Shown: piece after piece, positions 33,489 to 45,751 of the stretch
How the letters are laid out: the number at the start of each line of letters is the position of its first letter
Numbering within the stretch: the first letter of the stretch is position 1
Assembly (NCBI GenBank): GCA_032690845.1
Contig: CM064429.1
Coordinates: 12,866,569-12,930,568, forward strand
Origin: Eleusine coracana subsp. coracana
Taxonomy: Eukaryota > Streptophyta > Magnoliopsida > Poales > Poaceae
Direction: 5' to 3'
DNA: 64,000 nt
Translations under genes and position numbers: made by a program
The notes under the pieces: generated by a model
Told to the model about the DNA's origin: nothing
Database searches by the model: none
What the model saw: the letters and a program-made list of their open reading frames with translations, nothing else

Positions 33489-34740
33489 GACAGCAGCACA
33501 AGAGATGGAACTGTTAGCCCAAAGAGCCGAACACCTTGAGCAACTCAAGCAACATCTGTTCCAAGAACAAGAGCTAAGAAGCAAAGCGTTGTCAGAGAGA
33601 GAGAAAGCCTTACAAGAGAAAGAGTACATAGCCCAGCTCAGACTCAAGAATCTGCAACTGGCAAAGGAATTCAAAGAACTCCAGAGAACCATTGGCAGGG
33701 CAAGCCGCCAAGAATCAAACCCAACGCCCGAAGCTCACCCGTACCTCGAGCAAGAAGAACCACCCACGCCAAGCCATCAGCCGATAGCCGCAGAAGTGCT
33801 ACCAATTCGAAGAGCAGGCACAACAGGCATAGTCGAGAAAAGACTCACCTCTCTCCGAAGGGTTGCAAAGAGCTCCATACCCACAACAGTTCAGAATGAT
33901 ACCGCTAGCTAAACTTAGGGGAAATTCCAACCCAAGGCAATTCCTCATGAGTTACGAAGCAGCAATCATATCAGCAGCGGAGACGAGGAAAACTTGGCAA
34001 AGGCATTCGTCTGCACCCTCGAAGAGTCCGCCCTCAATTGGTATTTCAAACTGCCCCTTGGGTCTCTATACAGCTGAGAAAACATCAGGGATAAGTGGTT
34101 GCAAGCTTTCGAGGGTTCCGCACCATTATGGAACCATCGTTTGAGCTGTTGAATATCGCCCAGCAAGAAAATCAGCAATTACATGAGTACTATAGAAGAT
34201 TCCTCACGCTTCGAGCCCAGGCCCCGAGTGTCATGGATGAGGCGGCAATAAGTTCTGTACTCAGAGGCATGAGAGCATGCCAGATGTCTTCATACTGCGC
34301 GCGGATACCCCCGTGCACCGTGCAAATGTTAGGCACAAAGTTCAAAGATAACAGTAGATCGAATGTGGATTACAAGAGATGCAAGCAAAGTCAAAGTAAG
34401 AGCCGCAACCAGTCACATAGCAAAGGTGGCTATCAAGAAAGGCAGTACAGAAAAACTAAGCAAACCATAGAACCCTCACCTTCGTTCATCAGTCACATTG
34501 AGGGAGAGAAAGAAGACATCATGGGCAGAGATAACCAGAGTAATGATTTTAGAGGAAGCAGCCAATAAGGGCGTGGCAGAGGCCGAGGCTCTCAAGTCCA
34601 GACTCGACCGGTTAGAAAGCCGTACTGTTTCTACTACGGAGAGGACAAGGGGCATAAAACTTCCGCTTGCCTTAAAGCAAAAGAAATCCAAGAAAGGATC
34701 AAAGCAGAAAAGAAGGCTTCGTTCTTAGCCAAAGCCATCA
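33487..34740 (+). pseudogene. Tat-lineage gypsy gag, 5'-truncated element (family Y)
   Basis: The gag structural polyprotein begins with a coiled coil (33500-33690, Leu/Glu/Gln-rich heptads such as LRSKALSEREKALQEKEY), then the gag core (ALNWYFKLPLGS, KWLQAFEGFRTIMEP, LLNIAQQENQQLHEYYRRF) near 34040-34230, and a zinc-knuckle-like CFYYGEDKGHKTSACL near 34625. Frames shift near 33910 and 34075 and stops interrupt it (33910, 34566). No 5' LTR or PBS precedes it; it abuts the coiled coil of the plant-mobile-domain gene at 33487, so the element lost its 5' end. Confidence 0.65.
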
Positions 34741-36240
34741 ATTATACATCACCCAACCCATGGCCCCAGCAACCATATCCACAACCCGCTCAGCCCAATT
34801 ACCACTACCCAAGCACCCACCATCATCAATTTTACACACCATCCCCATATTTTCATGCAACTCACCCCACACAACCGCCAAGCCAATATGTGTTCTTTCA
34901 AACAATCACAGAACCTTTGATCAAAGCAGTCCTCCAAGGCCCCAAGCAAATACACGCAGTAACAAGCGAAGACTGGAGAACCCAAATCATTGCGTACCTC
35001 AGGGGATTTTACGAGCCAGACACCAAGTTAGAGGCAAAAAGAATGCAACAAGGGGCCAGGAACTACAGCATCGTCGAGGGTCAACTTTACAAGTTAGGAA
35101 TTTGCGCCCCACTACTTAAGTGTGTAAGCAGAATGGAGGGCACCTAGCTACTCAATGAGATACATGAGGAAATCTGCAGAGCACATATCAGATCTCGGCC
35201 GCTAGCTGCAAAGGCAGTCAGACAAGGTTTCTTCTAGCCATCTATGGTCAAGGATGCGGCAGAAGTAGTAACCAGATGCGAAGCCTGCCACAAAATCTCA
35301 AATAAGCAGTCAGCACCCTCGCAGCCAACACAACTCATAGCCCCATCATGGACTCTCCAACGCTGGGGAATCAACATCGTCGGACCCCTGCCCACAGCCC
35401 CAGGGAATTACAGGTGGGCAGTTGTAGCGCCAAAGTATTTCACCAAGTGGATCGAAGCAAGACCAATCACAAACATCTTGGCAGCAACAATCAGAAAGTT
35501 CTTCTGGCAAAACGTCGTCTGCCACTTCGGAGTGCCAAGGGACATAACAGTCGACAACGGAAAACAATTCGAGAACGATATGTTCAAAGAATTCTATCAC
35601 TCCATTGGAACCAAAGTCGACTTCACGTTAGCATATCACCCCCAGTCAAACGGAGCCGTCGAAAGGGCAAACAGTCTTATATTCAAGGCAATCAAAAAGA
35701 TACTCCTCGACGACAAGAAAGGAAAGTGGGCAGAAGAACTGCCAAGGGTTATATGGTCACACAATACGACCGAAACCTGGGCAACCAAATACTCGCCCTT
35801 CAGATTACTTAACAGTGAAGAAGCAGTCACGCCCAAGGAGATTTTGCATCAAAGCCCCACAACCTTCAATGCAAAATCAACACAGCCTGCAGAGGCGGAA
35901 TCAAAGGATCTCATGGAAGTCGACAGACTAGATGCAGCTGTCAACCTTGAAAAGTATCAATGAGAAACCCGCCAATGGAGGGATCAAAAAGTCGCACTCC
36001 GAGCTTACGCAGTAGGAGACTTAGTTATACTCCGAAGCCTGAAAATAGAAAGCAAAGGCAAGTTAGAACCCAAATGGGAGGGCCCATACATTGTGGCAAA
36101 ATCAAACAGGCCCAGAGCGTACAGGCTCCAGACTTCGCAAGGAGAAGAGTTGCCGCATTCTTGGAACGCGGACAACCTTTGAAGGTTTTACGTATAGAAA
36201 AGGCACCACTCGAAGCATGTAAACAGACAAGCATAGCATG
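34741..36240 (+). pseudogene. Gypsy integrase fused directly after gag (family Y)
   Basis: After the gag region the frame passes into the RNase H-integrase junction (TSEDWRTQIIAYL near 34960) with no protease, reverse transcriptase or RNase H in between: an internal deletion. The integrase has the HHCC zinc region (HEEICRAH, CEACHKIS) and the DDE core at 35244-35963. In the core the first catalytic Asp is Asn (WGINIVGPLP), the second is kept (TVDNGKQFEN), and the Glu is kept (NGAVERAN). A stop at 35961-35963 precedes a GDLVILRSLKIE segment continuing to about 36240. Stops also occur at 35146 and 35236. It is not functional. Confidence 0.75.
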
Positions 36241-36245
36241 AAACT

Positions 36246-36560
36246 ATAAGTGCTACCTTGAGCTTAGTTGGTAAATTTTCTTTTCAAGCTTTCCTTTTAG
36301 GAAATTATATAAAGGACCGTACTCTTTTCCTCACAAGGGGAACCCTTCGTAGGGGTGAGGTTTTTAACGAGGCGGATCCTATATAAACCCCAGATAAATC
36401 TATAAAGCTGCCTTCCCCAAAGCGGAAAGCCTTGCTCAGCAGAGCACGTCGAAACAACTCCCACCACGGAGATTGAAACATTCGACGAAGAGCAAAAAGC
36501 TCTCAAGCCATAGCTGCCGCACTGGCTAAAGCCCGAAGAGCTAAAAGCCGTGCGGCCAGC
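36246..36560 (+). other. Post-pol noncoding region of family Y element
   Basis: It contains GGGGAACCCTTCGTAGGGG and TTTTTAACGAGGCGG, wording common after pol in grass gypsy elements. It also has a TATA-like CCTATATAAACC near 36378, whose role is unknown. No gene is recognised. Confidence 0.4.
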
Positions 36561-36561
36561 T

Positions 36562-37003
36562 AACTTAGCGAAAAATGCTAAGGGGCTCGTTGCAGCCGAA
36601 ACCCGTCGAAGGGTTCATCCAAAAACACCTCGCCCCTAGCACTTCGAGGGGTGGGTGGCGTTTTTCAAAACAACTTAGCGAAAATAGCTAAGGGGCTTGT
36701 TGCAGCCCAAACCCGTCGAAGGGTTAGCTCAAAAACACCTCGCCCCTAGCACTTCGAGGGGGAGGGTGGCGTTTTTCCAAAAAACATAGCGAAAATTGCT
36801 AAGGGGCTTGTTGCAGAACAAACCCGTTGAAGGGTCAGCTCGAAAACACCTCGCCCCTAGCACTTCGAGGGGGAGGGTGGTGTTTTTCAAAAAACTTAGC
36901 AAAAAATGCTAAGGGGCTCATTGCAGCCCAAACCCGTCGAAGGGTTAGCTCGAAAACACCTCGCCCCTAGCACTTCGAGGGGGAGGGTGGCGTTTTTCAA
37001 AAA
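36562..37003. repeat. Four tandem copies of a 110-bp unit in the 3' region of family Y
   Basis: Units begin near 36562, 36672, 36783 and 36893. Each contains TAGCGAAAA, GCTAAGGGGCT, AACCCGTCGAAGGGTT and a long imperfect palindromic zone CCTCGCCCCTAGCACTTCGAGG. Identity between units is high (roughly 90 percent by eye). Such arrays are known between pol and the 3' LTR of Tat/Ogre-type elements. Confidence 0.9.
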
Positions 37004-37135
37004 TTTAACCTAAATACTAAGCGACTCATAGCAACTCAAACCTGACAAAACATACTTTATTGCAATCGCAAATAACAAATGTTTACATCAGAAATCATAA
37101 TCAATGGGTTCTTCTTTTACAACAACCCCAGAGGC

Positions 37136-40100
37136 TTATAACTGGGGAAGCAAAACGGACCTTTCGTCGGCAGTGTAACCAGGCGGAGGTGGGCAAGGAT
37201 TAGGCCTCGAGCCATCGGCACCAGAGATGCTCGAATCTTGCACATTTTTAATAGCAGGAATCAGTGCTTGTGAAAAAGATTTAGCAATCTTTGTTTGTGA
37301 ATTCAACACAGAGCTAATAGATCGCTTCGCCACAGCGAGTCGCGGACGGGGAGGCCACGGAATAGAGGTGTTAGAACCATCATTGCCCAGGGACTTCTCG
37401 CTTCGCGTCGAAAGCGGAGATGCGGGTGTTTGCTTCCTGCGCAGTCTATCTACGCTAGTGTCACGCGGGACTCCCCCTCCACTTGACTTAGCTTTACCCT
37501 GACGATGAAGCGCGGATGACGCACTAGACGAAGCGCCACGACTAAATAGGTGAGAATAATTTTCCACACAAACCACCCCGGTGTCCAAAGTCACCAAGGA
37601 TGCCCCGGGTGAAGCAGCACGTGTGCGGTCCTAGAGTTTTTTAGCCTCCGCCGCAACATCTAACTCTTCGAAGCCGCTGAAACTAGCCTCAGAACTACTC
37701 GAAGTAGGCATCGGTACAGAGGCATCATCCATTGAAGATTGGGACCCCTCGCTCATCAGGCCCAACATGCACAACACGGAAGATCCACTAGAAGTGTCCT
37801 CTTCGAAATCCCGCGCAGGCGACACGAAGGACACCTGTGCAGGTTGAAGCAGGCATGTCAAAATCATAGTTACAAAATATCCCTCAAGACTCCCAAAAAG
37901 TATACTACATCAATATAGCAGCTAAACACGATCCTAAACCTCGCCAGGTGCAGCCTTCGATCCACCTACCGGAGTACCCGCCTTGTCGGCATCATTCCTC
38001 GAAGTGTCTCGGCCCCCCGAAGGATCCTCAGCCTGGCCACCACCACTCCTTGAAGAATCATGCATCTGCACAGGCACAATCAACTTTAACTTCGAACATC
38101 GCACGAGTAAATGAAAATACAATATAGAAATAGAAGTATAACCTGAGCCAGCTTATCAATCGTAGCCTGTCGAGCCGCTTCGCGGCCGTGATCATGCCAA
38201 AACTTCATAGCAACACGCTTAGCTGCGGCAGTAGCCTCTGGCGACAAGCCGTCTCGAGCGTCTGCCCCAATCGGAAAAATGCGCCTTCCTAAAGCATGGA
38301 AGTGATCGCAGCCTTCATGTTCCAACAGCCTGAAAGCGGCCTCCGTAGTATGAAGCGAGCCAAAATTGTTGCGCTTGTCCATCACACCCGGGAGAGCTTC
38401 GAACTCAGACTTAAGCCAACCAAAGAATACAGCCTCGGTGATAGCAGCCCCGTCGGTCAACAACATTGGCTCAGCACCAACATAACCCAAGGCCTCGCAA
38501 TATTGATGGTGTGCAGATACAGATTGGGCAGCGAAGCCATGATTACGAGTCAATTGGTCATGCTTCAGGGCTGTGTTCTTATTTTCTAGAACTGTAATTT
38601 TAGCCTCAGCAGCTTCTAGGCGACTTAAGCCGGTCTTCAGTTCAGCAACCTCTGCAAGCGAAGCATCAAGCTCCTTTTGCACTCGTGCAGGGTCGAGCGA
38701 AGCTTTATCCTTCGCAGATCGAAGGCTGTTAAGCTTCTCCTTCAACAACATATTCTCTGTTGCAAGCGAATTTCTTTCTCTCTCCAAGGAGGCTAGCTCC
38801 GTGCAAGTCCTCTCAGAAGAAATCCACGCGAGGGTGTGAGCTTGAAACAAAAAAAACAGTCAAAACAACCCTGTTAGAAACCTCAATAAAAACAATAGAA
38901 CGTTTTTTTTCTTATGCACCATCAAAACCAAGCATACTTACATGTCTCAAAACGTGACAAAGATTATGCCACAAATCCCCAGCTTCAAATAATTTAGCCC
39001 CTTCAGCTATGAAAGCATCCAACACCGAGCACAGCTCAGCCCAAGCCTTGGGATCAACAAAATCTTCATACCCCTCGGGCAGGCCCAAGTTTTTACCCGC
39101 AGACCCCCCAAAGGTTTCAGCCCCAATCAAAAGTTGGCTTGGACTCGAAGGTCTAGTGCGGGCAGAGAATTTTCCTTTAAGTCCAACGAGGATGTCTCCG
39201 GCCTCCGCATCCACAGCCTGACCCTTCGTGAGAATAATCGAGGGACTTGAAGCTGGTAAATTAGCAGCACCGCCAGCAGCAGGGGGAGAAACCACCATCA
39301 CATCATCCTCCTCGTCATCATTGCCGTCAAAAGCGTCCGCTATCGCCTCGGCGCGCACCAAAGTCCCAACAGCGCGAAGGCCAGGGGCAAAGGAGCTCGA
39401 AGAGTCCCGGCGAGGTTCTTTTGCGAGCGCACGCTTCGGGGGGACCTTCGAAGTTTCCTCCTCCCTCTTTCTTTTCCCAATCTACGACGAGGGCTTCATC
39501 GGACACTTCTCCTTTTTGGTCTTTTTAGCCCCCGTAGCCTTACCAACATCCAAACCAACATTACCAGGGGGCCGGTTCCGCCTCATACGAGGTCCTGGCG
39601 CAACACGAGCCGGGTACTTCACACCAGCCAAAGTCAACACACTGTTAAGCCAGCCACTATGGGAAGTCCGCTCGCAGGTGTGTTTGTGCTCCTCACATGT
39701 GTAGGGCCCTACTACAGCCTCGCTGGCGTGCTGCAGGAAGACCACAAACTCCTCGTCACCAAGACCCCGTTTATCCACGGGTACCTCTGGGAAGGGTATG
39801 GTAATGTCAAGCCTTGAGGGGATTTTCTTCTGAATAAACCCAGGAATTGAGCACCCCTCACGTAGTGGCCACTTATTCGCAGCCACGAACTCTTCAACAA
39901 GGTCCCGGCCGCTTGAGTTGAAGGTAGCGATGCGGAAAGCAGCATCGTTCTTGCAGCCCTTGGGCACCCTGCCCTCCGTGGATCGAGGCTCGCAGGGAGT
40001 TAGCTTCGAAGCTAATGGAAAAATTGTTGTCTCTCCCCCATCCACATGAGTAGTCTCTACGGCAACCTTCACATACAACCAATTTTTGTGCCACTTGTCG

Positions 40101-41057
40101 CCCCAACGGTTTTGGCTGCACTTGACAAACTGGTTGTCGCGCTTGAACCGGGGCACAAGGGTAACGCAGCGGAAGTCAGCCTCGTGCACCACACCATCAA
40201 TCTTAATGGTCTTCAGTTGGTAATGAGTGCAGTAATACTTGTAGAGTACTTCAATATCAGGCTAGCCCTGATAACTCAGTACGGCCCAGGAAAATTTGCT
40301 CAGCATGGCCATCCCGCTGGTGCAGATATGGTGAAGTTGCACGTTGAACCTGCCCAGCACGTCTTTCATGAAGGATGAGCAAGGAAAGCGAAGGCCAGCA
40401 GTAAAATGGTCTTCAAAAACCATGACTTCATCTTGAGCAGGGCATGGCGTAACCTCTTGTCTAGCCAGCCGGGCTTCTTTGGAAAGAAAACACCCCAACT
40501 CGGTAAGTTTGTGCAATTTGGGAACATCGAGGCGAGATCGCCCGAAGGCGGAGGTTTGAGATCTAGATCCCTCGTGTTCTTTCCATTTCCCCTTCCGGCT
40601 CCTCGGTAGGCCAAAATAACCTACAGGCAGCAGGTCACTGACATCAGCATCCACGTCTTCTAAGTCCTCGTCCACTGGACCAGAACTCCGAACCCTGCAG
40701 CTCAAACCTTGCCCATTGGGCGTCAGTCACGACCCTCCCAACACCTCAAGGAACAAAATCCATGTCACCACCCTCTTCCTCGTCATCCTCTTCCTCATCC
40801 TCCTCCTCCTCCTCCTCTCCATCGTCTTCCTCTTCATCATCTTCGACCTCTTTCACAGGGTCCCGACCATGATCATGACCCAACCCTTCGGGAGCAACAA
40901 TGAGGTTATCCTCCAGGCTCCTGGCAAAATCTGCCTCGAAGTCACCCTCACTTGTAGCGGCATTGTCAGTCGTCGAAGGCGGGCTCTCTTCAACAGCGGT
41001 CTCGTCAGCGCGCGCTGTCACCACCGCTCGAGCCATTCCTTTAGATCCTGCAATCAA
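37136..41057 (-). pseudogene. Antisense gene of Tat-like element Y (gypsy-type transposon domain plus coiled coil)
   Basis: Minus-strand blocks in order: 41057-40746, an acidic Glu/Asp-rich N-terminus, with a TTGCAG acceptor just upstream near 41050; 40705-40262 and 40192-39482, the globular part (LGCFLSKEARLARQEV, LRFPCSSFMKDVLGRFNVQL, RWGDKWHKNWLYVKV) matching the putative gypsy-type transposon domain of grass elements as I recall it; 39361-38912; 38850-38086, a coiled coil (LERERNSLATENMLLKEKL) followed by ARQATIDKLAQ; and 37867-37136. GT/AG-like borders suggest introns. The gene runs opposite to gag-integrase between pol and the 3' LTR. A TAG at 40261 splits the globular part, so the copy is probably dead. 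Function is unknown. Confidence 0.6.
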
Positions 41058-41281
41058 AGACCAAACATGAGTTCAGTTGGAATGTGAAAACTAGTCCCAA
41101 CCATCGCAAGGGACACTTCGAAGTAAGGATTCATGCATACCAAGCTAGCTCGAAGGTTGCTTCGAAGTAAAAGTCACCAAAGCGTAGTACAAGCGAACGA
41201 AACTATAGGAAGCTAGAGCACTAAAAAGCAAATCGCAGGAAAAGCTTCGCAGACCTTTACCCCACCCCCCTCACCCCCCGC

Positions 41282-41289
41282 TTATATAG
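41282..41289 (-). promoter_or_regulatory. TATA box for the antisense gene of element Y
   Basis: The minus strand reads GACTATATAAGCGGGGGG, about 225 bases upstream of the first coding block at 41057. This leaves room for a leader with an intron ending at the TTGCAG near 41050. Confidence 0.5.
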
Positions 41290-41687
41290 TCAGATAAAAA
41301 CAAATGGGCGTTTACTACGGAGCCTCGAGAATCGAGGGCACAGTAACACAAAATTAAAAGTGGAAGCCAAAGAGCCACGACACCCAAAATAGCTAAGTGT
41401 TACCTTCATGAGAACGTGGTGAATTCCTAGAAGAGGACTCGCTTTTAGAAACAGTTATTGTTCGAACCCTAGTCGTAATCGCAGGCATAGCAGGAGCTAA
41501 GCAGTCAAGTAACTGGTAAAAATAATAATAATTTTCTATCATAGTTATTCTCCTTTTATAGGCAGAAGCCCTGGTAGCTTCGCTCAAAGCCCAACTTTCA
41601 TGTTCGAAGGGTGGCGTTTTGGTAAGAGATCCTGGCGAAGTGAGGGTTTCGGCCCATCAAAGTTGGACCCACCCCTCGAGGGGCTAC

Positions 41688-42333
41688 TATTGGGGAGATC
41701 ACTTCGCAAGCCACCCCTCGAGGGTTCATCAAAGTCGGGCTGTGAATAAAAGTCAAAGTCAACCATTGTTACCCTTATTATTATTATTATTAATGATAAC
41801 TTCGAGGTACAAGTGTTCATCGGAGGCCTCGGAAAAAACAAGACTCTTTGGGTGGTACCTCCACGCCCACGAACGATGAAGCCATCATCCTTTCGAAGGA
41901 TAGAGCAGCGGACCCTTCAAGCAGTACCTCCGTGCCCTTGAAGGATAAAGCCATCATCCTTCGAAGGACAGGACGCCGGGTAAGATCAAGAACCGGCATG
42001 GCGCGAAGAGGGCAACACGTGGCACTAGCACATGTTGTGGCGTGCGGAATAAGGAAGGGTACCAGAAGTGCTCAAATGATCGATTTATCCTTTATGACCA
42101 TTTTATACAGAATATTCGAAGAATATAGTAGGTAATTAGGGACAAAATGATCATTTGCATATGAGCTAAGTACGGGCCTATAAATAGAACGCCCCTACTT
42201 ACTTGTAATGGGATGAATCTTTTTCGGAATACGTGACAAGAGCCCATTATTCTGTTTTATACCCTTCGCGATTCCTTTTCGTGTTTACTCTTTCTGTTAG
42301 TGGCACTGAAGCTCACGCTTTGTGACACCAACA
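41688..42333 (+). repeat. 3' LTR of the Tat-like element Y
   Basis: The LTR begins at about TATTGGGGAGATCAC (expected TG mutated to TA) after the tract TCGAGGGGCTAC, a frequent PPT/LTR junction in grass gypsy elements. It contains TATAAATA at 42179-42186 and ends GACACCAACA at 42333. Length is 646 bp. No 5' partner is present in the window. Confidence 0.55.
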
Positions 42334-43010
42334 CTATGAAAACCATTGCCCATAACTCTAAGTCGATAGAGGAGAGACGATAGATCTTAATAGTAAACAT
42401 GCAACATACAAGCTCGACCGATAGTTAACAAGTCGATAGATCTGGTAGATGGTATTGCAAATATGCCTTAAAGTAACAGATCTAATCTACTAAAAAAGAA
42501 GGGTTCGATGGTCTATCAAATATACGCCATACTCGAATAGAACATAATGAAGTCGATCGAACCATGATAACTTGTCGACTAAACGTCCCGACAGAACCTT
42601 ATCGGCTCTACCTATAATCGGATCAGACCTAGTCCTATCGACTCAGTGAGAGATCGAAATTGATGCAGCTTCATTGTTTCAAGCAGATCGAACTTAATCG
42701 AGATAGCGCCCAAACAAATTATTAAGATCTAGATACGTTGGAGCTACAGATAAAACTGTAAAGTGACTCGAATAACAGATCTAAATCAAGTTCATAAACC
42801 TACAAAGAATCGTAGTAGATCAGACCTAACCGAGACAGTAATGAGACGCAAAGTTGATAGAACAAACGAAATAGAGATCTAATTACCGGATAACTAGCAA
42901 TTTCAAATATATCAACTAGAATATCAAATTAATGAGAAAGTACTAGTCTCGTCCGACTCTGACGCTGCCTCGCTGCCGACTTGGCCTGGGTCCAAATTCT
43001 GGTGCCAACA
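42334..43010 (-). repeat. LTR of gypsy family X, copy 2 (partial)
   Basis: The minus-strand LTR starts at 43010 (TGTTGGCACCAGAATTTGG) and aligns with 29650-30474 over most of its length. Its downstream end is cut by the family Y 3' LTR at 42333. On the right it abuts the minus-strand purine tract CGGACTCGGGGGGCATG. Confidence 0.65.
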
Positions 43011-43107
43011 CATGCCCCCCGAGTCCGGGGTACGAAATCTTCGTATGCCAGATTTTACCTCCTTGTTTACCGCATGCTTTAACCGTGACCTATCGGCGTC
43101 CCATCCT

Positions 43108-43114
43108 TATAAAT
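43108..43114 (+). promoter_or_regulatory. TATA box for the antisense plant-mobile-domain gene, copy 2
   Basis: CTTATAAATGC is at the same distance from the LTR start as in copy 1. A short first exon ending AAG/GTAACTT at about 43292 may follow. Confidence 0.5.
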
Positions 43115-43249
43115 GCTTCTTCTTCCTCCCTTTCCTTTTCACCCAAGTTCAAGCCTCTTTGACTTCCTCTTTCTCTTGCTTCATCGGCGCGCTGCTCCCC
43201 TAAACGACTCTGCCTCATCAACAAGCACCGACGACCCCAACTCCAATCC

Positions 43250-44553
43250 TAGCAATGGCGACCCCGTAGCATGTCCCTAAGGTAACTTTTCCTCTTCCAC
43301 TGCCTTCCTGCGTTATAGGGTTCCTTCATCCGTAGATCCGAACTGCCATGCTCTACATTACTATTTGTTGCTCATATGTACTATAGTAGCAATCTAATTT
43401 AGTCATAAATTAGCAGTAGCTCCAGTAGCTTCTTATATTATCATATTGCTATGCCATAGATTACATGGCCCCTCTTTACTCGTAGTTTTATCCTCTACTT
43501 TTGGTAGGAGCTCAAGAACCAGATTTGCATCCCATCTACCGCACGCCTCCATCACATTTACTTAGGACCCTACAACGATTCAGATTGATAGAATTCATCA
43601 ACTCCAAAACCAATAGGATCCCTTTCAAACCCAGAACCGCTTCTTTATATGAATGGAAGACTATCTTTCAGCCTTGGCCAATAGAGGTTAAGGGGTGGAA
43701 AGATTAGTACCACCGGGTAACCACAGCTCGCACTTCAAATTTGTTGGATGCTCAAATTGATCATTCCATCACTTTGTCCTTGGAGAACATGGACTAAAAT
43801 GAGCCCATCCTAGCTGCTGCCTCATACTTCTAGTCCGATGCCGTTAATGCTTTTCTCATCAACGACAGTGCCATGGCTCCCTCTCTCATGGACGTCTTCA
43901 TGCTAACTTCTATGAACATTTCCAACAACCACGACCCCTTCGCCTTACAGAGAAATCCCAAATGCCTCTAGCACAAGCTCTTTGCCAAAGATCTTAGTAG
44001 TTGGGGCAAATACATCCCTGAACATGACCGTAAAGGATCGGTTGACCACAGAGAGCTCACTGCATTCCTAAACCTCTGGCTGGGCAAATTTATCATTTGC
44101 GGATCATCTGACAATCCCATTGCCAACTTTCAGGGGATGGCCGAAGGCCTCGTAGATGGCACCTCTATCCCCCTCGACCGTTACCTTCTCGGAGCCGTGT
44201 ACCAGCTTCTCCACCGGGTTGCAGTAAATCTGCAACTCAATCAAACCATTAGCTCAGGGGGTCCCTGCTGGTTTACTCAACTCTAGTTGAATGTGCACTT
44301 TACCAAAGCCCTGTGGTTCAAGCCCTTCTCCACATATTCTATTCCCTCTACTGCATCTTCCGAAGCCGATGAGGTGACAAGAGTTCAATGTACCTCGCTA
44401 GGTCAAGCTGCCATGGCAGTCCCTGGGCGCAGAACCACTACTGTTGCTTTCAATGGCTCTACCAACTCTTCTTCAATGGCATGATTCACAAGAATCAAAT
44501 ATGGTTCCCTTATGACAAATTACCTTTTGAGAATCCATCCACATTCCGTCCGG
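43250..44553 (+). pseudogene. Plant mobile domain gene of family X, copy 2, N-terminal part
   Basis: This copy retains N-terminal coding lost in copy 1: FRLIEFINSKTNRIPFKP and EWKTIFQPWPIEVKGWKD at 43501-43707, then EPILAAASYF, APSLMDVFMLTSMNIS, GKYIPEHDRKGSVDHRELTAFLNLWL and LGAVYQLLHRVAVNLQLNQ to about 44360. Stops occur at 43705, 43795, 43831 and 43967, among others. The order matches the plant mobile domain. An insertion with TSD ATGAC (44554-51973) splits the gene; it resumes at 51974. Confidence 0.65.
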
Positions 44554-44558
44554 ATGAC

Positions 44559-45006
44559 TGTTGACACCGAAATTTGGCACGGTGTTGTTATTCCGCCTAT
44601 AAAAGTGAAGCACGTGTTGATTGTCAAATTTGATTATAATGGCTAATTAAGGCTTCATCAGATGGTTGAATAATTACTTAGCTGAATTGGTCACTTGATA
44701 AGTTGATTGAAGTAACTAGACAAATGCTATTGGCTTGGATTTGAACTGTCTATTTTGTAGGCAATAGACTCACCTACTATATGAAGCTCAGAGCTCTAGT
44801 GAATGATTTTCTTCATGGTCAATGTATAGGAGATAGCGCTTAGAGAAATATATGCTCACAGCCTAGAGTGTGTGATAGGACTTGGATAGAAACATGTGTT
44901 ACGCTAGCCAGAAAAGACGCGCGCATGAAGAAGCCTCGGGAGGTTTGGCCTGGAAGATTAAGAGAAAGGAAGTGAATGTGGAGTAAAGAAAGTCAAATGT
45001 GATTAT
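44559..45006 (+). repeat. 5' part of LTR (family X relative), left copy
   Basis: It starts TGTTGACACC and contains CCGCCTATAAAAG near 44596. The last 270 bases match 50255-50526. It is broken by the Athila LTR starting at 45007. Confidence 0.65.
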
Positions 45007-45751
45007 TGTTGAATTTTGCTAAGCCAGACTAATAAATCATCGCTGGCAAGGTGCCATAAATGCTTCATTAATATGTCCTAGAGCCAATTAGGTAAAATCC
45101 GCAAGCGCACGGAAAATACCGTTGTAGCATTTTACTCGGAAGTATTCAGGGTATCGTATTTGTTTATGCCAAAGGAAGGCAATGAATAAGAAGGCTTACT
45201 TATGCACATATTTACATTGCAAATTGATAAGGATCATCTAACCAAGGCAGGCATGCAATGGATAATGACGAGGTAGTGTGACACACAGAGGATTCTATCT
45301 CAAATATAAATAAATAAATAAAGCCAAGTGGAGAAAGAACTAAGCTGAGCTACTCCTATAGTACTTTCATATACAATTGTATAGCCTAAGTTCTATACAC
45401 ATACACGCTTATACTCAGGTTCAACAGTTATTAACATAACAATTCTGGCACGGACCTACCCCTTCATCCATAGGCGACTTTCGCCAAGAGCCTACGCACT
45501 AGCCTAGCATGGAGCAGTTCAAAGGATGGACAGGGCTGTCATCACCTGCCGCCTACCTCAGCTCACCGGTAGACTAACAAATAATTAATGCAAATCAATT
45601 ATCCAAGTACCATACTTGCATAATCAAAGAGCACTCTACTCCTCCATGGTTATATTAACGAAGCAGAGCTATCATATAAATATGATCACCAAACCCATGT
45701 CATGTCATAACAATGAATCCTAAGCATAAAGACTATGTCATATAAATTAGA

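Noticed and set aside
36562..37003. Regularly spaced repeats, considered as a CRISPR-like array
   Set aside because: Contiguous 110-bp tandem units without unique spacers, inside a plant retrotransposon; not CRISPR.
40746..40903. Leu/Pro-rich plus-strand frames at 40709-41087
   Set aside because: Complement of the Glu/Asp-rich N-terminus of the antisense gene; a low-complexity shadow.
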